Assembly: GCA_014239155.1 (NCBI GenBank)
Contig: JAAZZQ010000088.1
Coordinates: forward strand, 184,888-248,887
Length of the DNA stretch: 64,000 nucleotides
Direction: 5' to 3'
Source: Lachnospiraceae bacterium
GTDB taxonomy: Bacteria > Bacillota > Clostridia > Lachnospirales > Lachnospiraceae
Shown here: positions 37,266 to 45,400 of the stretch, piece after piece
Layout of the letters: each line of letters starts with the position of its first letter
Position numbering within the stretch: the stretch's first letter is position 1
Notes under the pieces: generated by a model
What the model was told of the DNA's origin: nothing
What the model saw: the letters and a program-made list of their open reading frames with translations, nothing else
Databases searched by the model: none
Made by a program: the position numbers and the translations under genes

Positions 37266-37606
37266 CATGCCTCACCCCCTCCATACAAAAGCTCTGCTAT
37301 AGCCTCATCCTGTTCTGCCTGGGATATTTGCAGTTCTCTGATCTGCTTCTCTGTCTCATTCAGAATATGCATAACTACTGAGACTCTCCCATCTGCACTG
37401 ATCGTAAGGGATTCAAATTCAACATCAGGATACTCACCATAAACTGCCCCCTCCGTATCTCCTACTGTTAGCTCCTTTACGTCCCTAAAAACTGCCTCTA
37501 CATCACCAACTGCTGAATCAATGACTGTAAAGGATATTGCGTTGAGTCCCGTTTCTACATTCGTGACAGTGTATTTTTCACTGCCAACTGTAATTACTTC
37601 ATTCAT
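37265..37606 (-). CDS. Phage tail-associated protein of unknown function
   Basis: 113 aa, acidic, beta-rich N-terminal half (VGSEKYTVTNVETGLNAISF) and a helical C-terminus (EKQIRELQISQAEQDEAI). It lies between the tail-fibre switch and the lysis genes. Similar small proteins accompany receptor-binding modules; no specific family is recognised. Confidence 0.7.
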   Translation of the reverse strand: MNEVITVGSEKYTVTNVETGLNAISFTVIDSAVGDVEAVFRDVKELTVGDTEGAVYGEYPDVEFESLTISADGRVSVVMHILNETEKQIRELQISQAEQDEAIAELLYGGGEA

Positions 37607-37661
37607 TTTTTTAATCCTTTCTTTTTTATTGTTAGGTTTACGAGTTACAGCTTTGTTCGTT

Positions 37662-38281
37662 AAATAGCGATTTGTTTAAAATAAATAGCACTGGACTTAC
37701 AAGCATTGGGGCAATACCTTGGAAAGATATTATAATAACTAACAGCGGAAGGAATGCTGTGTTATTCTTTTCTAACTGGACAGGAGAAGAATGCTTTCCC
37801 GAAAATTATGGTAGCGGTATAGTCCTTCCTTGTACAGATGTAAGCCAAAAACGAATATTATACATTGGGCGAAGTGGCAAGCTTTATACTGGTTTTTTGT
37901 TTGCAACAGATAAAAATAATATTACGTGGAACAACTAAATACCAATAGAGCTTATCTCAACGATTTTCCATGTATCGTAAAGTTTATAGTCATAAAATTC
38001 CCCTATTAAAATATTGTTATCTATGCCAACATTGTATTATGCAAATATAAGTTACCGTTTGGTTAAATTCCAATACTAATTTATTAGTAGTTAGTTCGAT
38101 TGAACCTTCTTTTTCTATTATTTTACATCTTAAACTATTACTCCAACGCCATATTATAGCGGTGAAACGATATGATATTACAATATACATACCAAATGGA
38201 AAAGGTGAAAAATTAATTTCTGATTCGGCAGAATCTAAACCAGAATATACAACTTCAATTTTATTCAACAAATCGCTATTT
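37662..38281. other. Candidate invertible DNA segment (tail-fibre C-terminus switch)
   Basis: Perfect 15-bp inverted repeats AAATAGCGATTTGTT at 37662-37676 (plus) and 38267-38281 (minus) bound the segment. Each repeat is itself nearly palindromic (AAAT-AGCG-ATTT), as crossover sites often are. Inside, the expressed minus-strand C-terminus and a silent plus-strand one meet tail to tail with overlapping stop codons at 37935-37938. Inversion would join the silent cassette to the fibre gene in the same reading frame (AAT AGC GAT TTG on both sides). No invertase gene is in the window. Confidence 0.8.
37663..37938 (+). CDS. Silent alternative C-terminal cassette of the tail fibre
   Basis: Plus-strand frame opposite to all neighbouring genes, reading NSDLFKINSTGLTSIGAIPW onward and ending ...ATDKNNITWNN at the stop 37936-37938. 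It has no RBS or good start codon, consistent with a promoterless cassette that is only read after inversion. Its first codons copy those at the crossover in the fibre gene (residues 197-200 there). Expressed, it would give a fibre of about 288 aa with a different receptor-binding end. Confidence 0.75.
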   Translation, partial: NSDLFKINSTGLTSIGAIPWKDIIITNSGRNAVLFFSNWTGEECFPENYGSGIVLPCTDVSQKRILYIGRSGKLYTGFLFATDKNNITWNN

Positions 38282-38868
38282 TGTTGACTAATCAAATTTG
38301 CTAGTGTCCCTTCTACAGATGCATTCTTTTCAATTGCATCAAGTGCATACTCACCAGCTTTAGTTATGGCTGCACTATTAGATAATTTTACATGCCCCAA
38401 TATTGAAGTAGTAGCTTTCTGCATATAATGCGTAATAAAAATTGCTAACGCTTTTCTTAGCTTTCCAAATGCTATCGCTACCGTTTCTCCACTCTTTATA
38501 TTTTCAAGTTTGGAAGCTTCTTCGTATGTAGGCTTCTGTTTATTTATATCAGAAATACTTCCTGCAGGTCCTGTAGCACCTGTTGGTCCTTTAAAGTTGC
38601 CAATATATACCCACTCTGCTATATCTGCTGTACCTGGCACTATACATTCATACAAATTTCCTGTATTTGTATTTATATAATAGTCCTGTATGTGTGCATC
38701 TGTTATACCGCTTGTTATAAAAACAATACCAACAGTACTTGTACCAGTTATACCAGTACCACTTGTCCATCGACTGCCCCTTGGTCCTATTGCTCCAGTG
38801 TCACCTTTTTGCCCTTCAATACCTTGCTCTCCCTGAGGGCCTTTAAAATTTCCAATTAATACTTTCAT
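38017..38868 (-). CDS. Collagen-like phage tail fibre with switchable C-terminus
   Basis: 283 aa. Gly-X-Y repeats near the N-terminus (GPQGEQGIEGQKGDTG and GPTGATGPAG) with a small domain between them, then a helical stretch with GHVKLSNSAAITKAGEYALD (a common fibre motif), then the variable C-terminus after QQNSDLL (residue ~201). The start overlaps the upstream gene by 4 nt. The minus frame one base shifted continues open from ~38030 to a TAG at 37935, reading YNVGIDNNILIGEFYDY, so the present C-terminus seems frameshifted. Role: receptor binding at the tail tip. Confidence 0.8.
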   Translation of the reverse strand: MKVLIGNFKGPQGEQGIEGQKGDTGAIGPRGSRWTSGTGITGTSTVGIVFITSGITDAHIQDYYINTNTGNLYECIVPGTADIAEWVYIGNFKGPTGATGPAGSISDINKQKPTYEEASKLENIKSGETVAIAFGKLRKALAIFITHYMQKATTSILGHVKLSNSAAITKAGEYALDAIEKNASVEGTLANLISQQNSDLLNKIEVVYSGLDSAESEINFSPFPFGMYIVISYRFTAIIWRWSNSLRCKIIEKEGSIELTTNKLVLEFNQTVTYICIIQCWHR

Positions 38869-39539
38869 GTACCTACACCTTTCTCATCATCAGATACTAT
38901 CATATAAATATTTCCATCTTCATCTGTTTCAAACTGGGCATAATCTTGTGAATCATCTGGAAATGCCACCCACAGATTACCATCTTTATCTCCGATCAGA
39001 TTAAACATTCCACTTATTGGTACTGTCACCCCACTGTCCCCACGCTCACCTTTATCGCCTTTATCCCCACGCTCACCTTTATCGCCCTTATCACCTTTGT
39101 CCCCTTTGTCACCTTTGTCACCCTTAGAACCATTAAAATAACCTGTTTCAAGTTTTTGCCTAACATCTGTAAGCGTTTCAACCGCTTGCTTTTTTGCCGC
39201 GAGTGCAACTGTTTCTGCAGCAACAGATATGTCTGCACTTTTCTTAGATTCGACTTGAGCTGCTTCCGATTTTTTCTGGGCTGTCTCTGCTGCTGTCTTG
39301 GCTGTCTCCGCACCTCTTCTAGCTGTCTCTGCTGCTGTCTTGGCTGTTTCCGCACCTCTTCTAGCTGTCTCTGCTGCTGTCTTGGCTGTCTCCGCACCTC
39401 TTCTAGCTGTCTCTGCTACTGCAGCTGAACCTTCCACGCTACTATTTACAGCATCTATAGCATTATGTATCGACAACCGAACATCACGCCCAAATCTTGC
39501 TTTAAGAATTTGTTCCAAATATTTTACTATGTTTGCCAT
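38865..39539 (-). CDS. Phage tail fibre/baseplate protein with heptad and collagen repeats
   Basis: 224 aa. An N-terminal segment (KYLEQILKARFGRDVR, typical of baseplate-attached fibres) is followed by three copies of a 14-residue Ala-rich repeat with core GAETAKTAAETARR predicted as coiled coil, then a collagen-like GDKGDKGDKGERG tract and a small C-terminal head domain (LIGDKDGNLWVAFPDDSQDY). Trimeric shaft protein. The gene overlaps the switchable fibre gene and is probably assembled with it. Confidence 0.8.
   Translation of the reverse strand: MANIVKYLEQILKARFGRDVRLSIHNAIDAVNSSVEGSAAVAETARRGAETAKTAAETARRGAETAKTAAETARRGAETAKTAAETAQKKSEAAQVESKKSADISVAAETVALAAKKQAVETLTDVRQKLETGYFNGSKGDKGDKGDKGDKGDKGERGDKGDKGERGDSGVTVPISGMFNLIGDKDGNLWVAFPDDSQDYAQFETDEDGNIYMIVSDDEKGVGT
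39281..39406 (-). repeat. Three tandem 42-bp repeats in a fibre gene
   Basis: A 42-bp unit is repeated three times almost without change, each coding for the 14-residue Ala-rich coiled-coil repeat. A degenerate partial copy follows. Near-identity at DNA level suggests recent slippage that changes shaft length. Confidence 0.8.
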
Positions 39540-39549
39540 ACTTCTCTCC

Positions 39550-41718
39550 CTATGATATTCCTGGCTTACCCAATTCTCTTATTTGCACATTAAGTTGCTT
39601 TATCCATTCATTAATTTGATTTACCATATTATTCAAATTAGTTACTGTGACATTCAACGCATCAATTGCTACCTGCGCTTTATCTGCGGCATTTTTTGCC
39701 GCTGTAGCCGCACTATTTGCCGCATCTGCTGCACTATTTGCAATGTCCGCTGTTTCTTGCGCCTTATTAGCGGCACTCTGAGCTGTTTCTGCAGCACCTT
39801 TAGCCGTATTAGCAGCATTATTAGCTTCCTTAATAGCCTGCTTTGCAGTCTTCATAGCCTCAGAACTATCAATAATATCATTTATTTGCTCTATTGCATC
39901 ACCAGATATACTGATAGCTTCCATATTGCCATTCATATCTATTTTAAATTTGTCATTGACGTTAATACCATTAACATCAATTGTAAGCTTAATATCGCCA
40001 TAGCTATTCAAGACAGTTATGCACCCAGATGCATTTTTCGTACCTCCCACTGTTATTGTGGAACCTCGTATGCTTCCCTTTAGGACAGTTACACCTTCCT
40101 TATTTATTGTTGCTGCAATATTTCCTCTACCATCTAAAACCGTTATTTCTCCATCTGCATTAGATGTACCTCCCACTGTTATTGTGGAACCTCGTATGCT
40201 TCCCTTTAGGACAGTTACACCTTCCTTATTTATTGTTGCTACAATATTTCCTCTACCATCTAAAACCGTTATACATCCGTCTTTCTCTCCGCCAATCTCT
40301 AATGTTCCTCCACGGATTCGGTCAGCAAACATTGTTCCAGTCGTTATAAAATCTGCAACAAGATTTCCATCAATTGTCCAAGCATTTGCGTAAGGACCGT
40401 TATATCCAGATGTAGAAAAACCTATTCCATTTTTATTTATTCGGATTACATACTTTGCATTTTCTTTTTCTGGTGCATCCATAATTAATATCTGTTCTGG
40501 ATGCTTGTCTGCATTTCCCCCACAATCTAAAACCACATATCCACCTTTGGCTCCTGTAATTAATTGAGATGCATTTTCAACAGCATACTGTATTCTGGGA
40601 CTAATAATACTTGCTATTCTTTCAACTTCCTTATCCATTACAGAATTTGCCTGTGACATACTGGTAGTCATACTTCGTGCTGTCACGCCTAGACTAAATG
40701 TATTCTGACCTGGATCTGTAAGATAAAGTTCAATCTTACTCACAAGCATTCGCACATGATCCAAATTATTGTACTTGGATTCTACATAACAATACCCAAG
40801 TCCAATAGATTCAATTTCAGCATTTGTCATACTCAAATCGACGGCTCTTACCTCAATCGTATCTGTCCCTGTAATTACATTGTCAAGATATGCCTTCGTT
40901 TTCTTTTCTAACTGTTCTAAAGTAGTTACATTCTCAAATTTCATTGTGCCCACAATTCTGCCATACTTTGCTATTGCATTATCATTTTCAATTGTAACCG
41001 ACAAACGATTGCCTTCCTTATCTTCTGCTCCTATCCCAACCATTACTGTACGTATGTTCCCAGCATTTTTTGTCTGTGTTAAATCAATTATATTTTCTCC
41101 TAATCGTATAGCTTGTTTGTTATAATGTGTTATGTTCTGGCTACAATCTATATACAAGCTATCTTTAGAATCTTCCACTGATACATATGCACCTAATAAA
41201 TTTATTACCTTATCCTTTATTTCCTGCATTGTTGTAGGATAATTTCTGTTGGCACGAACTATATTGTTATTTGTATCTATATCTGATAAGTCCAATGCTC
41301 TTAATGTAAACTGCTTCTCTTTATTTACTTGAGAATTATGAGAGTTTACCAATTGTTTTACATAATTAGCCGGTGTTCCTTGATATTCATATGGGGCGAC
41401 AATACTATCAACAAGATATGCCAAAATCCCTTCACATTTAACACGATTATTATTGTATATATCTTTTTCAATATCAATAACGCGCCCTGTAAACATCCAT
41501 TTTTTATATGTTCTATAATCTGTCTTATACACTTTAACGAGTGTAATTAATGGAACAATACTTTTTGCTTCTGGATGGGTAGGGTGTATGCTAAATGTAA
41601 ACATTCCCGCGTTATTTATCTGCAATGTCAATCTTGGAACTTCCAATATGTACGCTTCATCTCGAATGTCCATTAGAACATGTTCCCTTCCCTGCAAAAC
41701 TGCGACAACTTGATACAT
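39550..41718 (-). CDS. Phage tail-tip/tail spike protein (Gp37-like baseplate)
   Basis: 722 aa. The N-terminal ~370 residues match siphovirus tail-associated lysin/hub proteins of the prophage_tail type (IHPTHPEAKSIVPL, FTGRVIDIEKDI, VKCEGILAYL). A beta-helix-like region follows with repeats of GCITVLDGRGNIVATINKEG, then an Ala-rich coiled coil (EANNAANTAKGAAETAQSA). The TAATG junction couples it to the Dit gene. Role: the central tip that binds the distal tail protein and carries fibres. Confidence 0.85.
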   Translation of the reverse strand: MYQVVAVLQGREHVLMDIRDEAYILEVPRLTLQINNAGMFTFSIHPTHPEAKSIVPLITLVKVYKTDYRTYKKWMFTGRVIDIEKDIYNNNRVKCEGILAYLVDSIVAPYEYQGTPANYVKQLVNSHNSQVNKEKQFTLRALDLSDIDTNNNIVRANRNYPTTMQEIKDKVINLLGAYVSVEDSKDSLYIDCSQNITHYNKQAIRLGENIIDLTQTKNAGNIRTVMVGIGAEDKEGNRLSVTIENDNAIAKYGRIVGTMKFENVTTLEQLEKKTKAYLDNVITGTDTIEVRAVDLSMTNAEIESIGLGYCYVESKYNNLDHVRMLVSKIELYLTDPGQNTFSLGVTARSMTTSMSQANSVMDKEVERIASIISPRIQYAVENASQLITGAKGGYVVLDCGGNADKHPEQILIMDAPEKENAKYVIRINKNGIGFSTSGYNGPYANAWTIDGNLVADFITTGTMFADRIRGGTLEIGGEKDGCITVLDGRGNIVATINKEGVTVLKGSIRGSTITVGGTSNADGEITVLDGRGNIAATINKEGVTVLKGSIRGSTITVGGTKNASGCITVLNSYGDIKLTIDVNGINVNDKFKIDMNGNMEAISISGDAIEQINDIIDSSEAMKTAKQAIKEANNAANTAKGAAETAQSAANKAQETADIANSAADAANSAATAAKNAADKAQVAIDALNVTVTNLNNMVNQINEWIKQLNVQIRELGKPGIS
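40040..40272 (-). repeat. Two 126-bp-period direct repeats in the tail-tip gene
   Basis: Bases 40040-40146 and 40166-40272 are nearly identical, giving two 42-residue beta-rich repeats (ATINKEGVTVLKGSIRGST); a third diverged unit lies on each side at protein level. A site for unequal recombination. Confidence 0.75.
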
Positions 41719-42410
41719 TACAAACTACCTCCTATATTTTCGATTGATATAACACCATGTCCAGAAAACACCAGATAATTATTACCCTCTTGAAATTTTA
41801 TATCAAATATCTTATTTTTCCCTGTAGACAGGCTATAGTTTTTATCCTTATACTGCACTGCCATTGCAGATGATACTGTTATTGTGGGAACATATTTTTT
41901 TCGTTGTCCAATAAAGACCACCTCTAATCTCCCTTTCACTTCTAAATTGTACATTTCATTTATGACGCCTGTTTCAAAACTAAATGGATCCCAAAGCCAA
42001 TTATCTCCCCAATCATATTTGTATGGATCTACAACACATTGTACTATTATTGTGCCTTTTAGTGGTTCACTGCTTAACGCTGTTGCGCTCACGCGCCCAG
42101 TGTAAAAATAGTTACCATCATCGTCAAATACAATTTCAGAAAACTCCTTGCCATGAATGGCATTCATTACTTCACTGTACTTATTATGTATATCTCTGTT
42201 ATCACCTAACATTGCAAATTCAATAGTAAGTATCCTTCGTTCATATTTCACATCACCATCTGTCAGTGCTCCCGTTATATCAATATCGCCATCTGCTCCC
42301 GCAACACTTATTCTGTATACTTTAGGTTCTGGTGGCGTAATCTCAACACTGCTTAGTGCTAATCCTAAATCACGATAACTATGTATCTCTCCAAATCTTA
42401 CACCTGTCAT
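41718..42410 (-). CDS. Distal tail protein (Dit)
   Basis: 230 aa. N-terminal FGEIHSYRDLGLALSS and VAGADGDIDITGALTDGDVKYERR are characteristic of Dit proteins of Gram-positive siphophages; a C-terminal galectin-like domain follows. It forms the hexameric ring joining the tail tube with the baseplate hub. ATGA overlap with the tape-measure gene upstream. Confidence 0.88.
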   Translation of the reverse strand: MTGVRFGEIHSYRDLGLALSSVEITPPEPKVYRISVAGADGDIDITGALTDGDVKYERRILTIEFAMLGDNRDIHNKYSEVMNAIHGKEFSEIVFDDDGNYFYTGRVSATALSSEPLKGTIIVQCVVDPYKYDWGDNWLWDPFSFETGVINEMYNLEVKGRLEVVFIGQRKKYVPTITVSSAMAVQYKDKNYSLSTGKNKIFDIKFQEGNNYLVFSGHGVISIENIGGSL

Positions 42411-45400
42411 TCATATCCGCCCCTACTCTTATAGTATCCTATATCGCCCAATTCCTTATCGATTCTAGGTACAAGCTGTCCTATTAGAGCACCTGTATCT
42501 GTTACCATTTGCATTTTAGACATACCTGGCATGTACTGTGCTATGATACTATAGATTTTTTCGCACATATCAGATATTCGAGATGTATCTACTCCAACTA
42601 TACTTGCATTATTATGCGAACTAACACCTGGCATATCTGGAAATGTATCTGCGATAGTATTGTTAATATTCTCAACAGTATCTTCCCAGCCTGTGATATA
42701 ACCTTCACCAGACATTTTACCTAGATATGCAAAAGCTTTTGAAGGCGAATGTATATCCAATTTATCTTTGGCAGTTTGAATTGTTTCTTCACATAACGTT
42801 CTCACGGATTCCAAAACTGCGCTCCTTCCAGTTTCTATACCATTCCTCATTCCCTCTGCAACCCGTCTGCCTATTTCCATATACTCATTTTCAACTACGT
42901 TTTTTTTCGTATTTGTCAACATAGCATTTGTTAGCAACTTTATTACGTTCAAAACATTTGCCTTGCGCTCATCAATTCCAATTCGCAACCCTTCGGAAAA
43001 ATTCTTTCCCATTTCTTCAGTTTTTTTGGAAGGTGAATGCTCATCTAATGTTGTCATAACAGTATCAAGAGAATCACAAGACATAGATTCAGATGCATCC
43101 ACAACTTCATTTGTACTAGACTCAATCCCATCTGCAAATCCTCTTGCCGCATCTTTTCCAGCCTGTGCAAATGAATTTGCCACAAGAGTAGCTGTCGCAT
43201 CAGGAAGTACAAGTGATGTCTCAAATAATCTATTAGCATGTAAAAGTTCTTCATCTGTCATACTAACAAAAGTTGACACATAACCCGCACCAGTAGGTCC
43301 CATATCCGCAAGATGTTGTAACAGACCTTGATTAATCCCACGATCTGCAAGCGTATTTATATCTGTAGCCCATTGTGCAACACCAGTAACTTGCGACTGC
43401 ATATTTTTAAGCAAATCATCCGCTGACATTTTTGATTTGCCCGAAAATTCTGAAAAAAGGTCTATTTGACTACCCACTTTTTCTACAACAGAAGAATACA
43501 TCTCTTGATATGCGACTATACTTTCCCTAGACATCATACTAATGTCATTGCCAGTCCCCAATGCAGCTTCTCCCAATTCACTGATATTTTCGCAAGCTTT
43601 TGTCACAGACGTATCACCTGCAATATCCAACATTGTTTCGTCATATTTACTACCAACAGTTTCGATTGCCGCATTAACTCCTAAAATCTGTTGACAAAAT
43701 GTCTCTGCATCTTGCACCATCTTTTCATATTCGTCACTTATTTCATTCGTCCCTAATACAATTTGCTCTGTAAACCTTTTTGCAGCGTCCATTCCTGCTG
43801 ATGCGAAAGAATCTGTAATAAGCATTGCTGTTGTATCAGGAAGTACAAGTGATGTTTCAAATAGCCCGTTAGCCTGTGCAAGTTCTTCAGTTGTCATGTT
43901 GATAAACGTTGATACATAACCCGCACCGGTAGGACCCATATCCGCAAGATGCTGTAACAATCCCCGATTGATCCCGCGCTCTGCGAGAGTATTCATATCC
44001 GCAGCCCATTGTGCAACACCAACAACTTGTGATCTCATACTCTTGAGCATATCTTTTGAGGACATCTTTGCTTTTCCGTCAAACGTTGTAAATAAATCCA
44101 TTTGATTTTCTACTTTTTCAGCAATAGATGAATACATCTCCGCATATGCTTTTATTGTCTCTTTGGACATTATTGTAATATCCTCGCCAGTGTTTAATGC
44201 AGCTTCCCCAAGTTCACTTATATTTTCACAGGCTTTTGTCACAGATGTATCATCTGTAATATCCAGCATTGTTTCATTATATTCATTGCCAACAGTTTCA
44301 ATTGCTGTATTAACTCCTAAAATCTGTTGACAAAAATTCTTGGCATCTTGCACCATTTTTTCATATGAATCACACATCTCATCATTGAGCAATACCATAT
44401 CCGGAAGATTTTCTATAATCGTGCTGTCTATATCCTTCATACTGTCTATCCACCCAGATGTATAACCTTCGCCAGACATTTCACCCAGATACGCAAAAGC
44501 TTTTGAGGGTGAATGTATATCAAGCTTGTCTCTTGCTGCCTGAATTGTTTGTTCACACATTGATCGGATAGATTCAAGTATTCTGCTCTTGCCAGATTCA
44601 ATACCATTTCTAAATCCTTCTATAACTTGTGTGCCAATCTGTTCATATTCTTTGGGTGGTATACCTGTCTTTGTTTCAGTGAGCATGGTCTTAGTAAGCT
44701 GTTTAATTGCATTCAGAACATTTTTTGTATTATTACCTATTCCTTTCTGCAAGCCTTCATCAAAACTCTCTCCTAATTCCATAGTCTTTTTAGATGGAGA
44801 ATTAATATCTAAATTTATTTTTAATGCTTTGAGAGTGCTTTTACTCAGTTCTTCTGCCGCTGCGATAGCTTCCTCCATTTCACCAGACACTCCATCTATA
44901 AATCCTTGTGTGGCATCTTCTCCTGCACTAAAATACGAATCCGTTATATTCATCGCAGATGAGTCACTCAGTTTCACTGATTCTTCAAACATTTTATTGG
45001 CTTCTTTCAGTTGAGCATCAGTCATAGCTACAAACGCTGCTACATATCCTGCTCCTTGTGGCCCCATATCTGCTAAATATTTCAAAAGCCCTTTGTTAAT
45101 TCCTCTGTCTGCCAATTCATCCATATTTTCAGCCCACTCAGATACACCATTAATTTGAGATTGCATATTTTCCAGTATTTCCTCGGAAGATATTTTTGTC
45201 TCAGCAGAAAACTTTGAAAACAAATCTATTTGCCCATTAATACTCTTCTGAAGATCAGTATACATTTTGTTATATTCTTCTATAACGTCATCTGACATTA
45301 CAGCTATATCATCTCCTGTACCCAATGCAACATCACCAAGCATTTTTATAGCTTCTGCGGCACTTGTAAATGCTTCTGTCTCTGCAATATACTGAGTAGT

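Noticed and set aside
39281..40272. CRISPR array
   Set aside because: The repeats are in-frame coding repeats without unique spacers, and no cas genes are near.
40019..40393. 124-aa plus-strand frame with repeats
   Set aside because: Antisense shadow of the direct repeats in the tail-tip gene.
37662..41718. Diversity-generating retroelement for the tail fibre
   Set aside because: No reverse transcriptase, no template/variable repeat pair with adenine-biased changes; the inverted-repeat layout fits DNA inversion instead.
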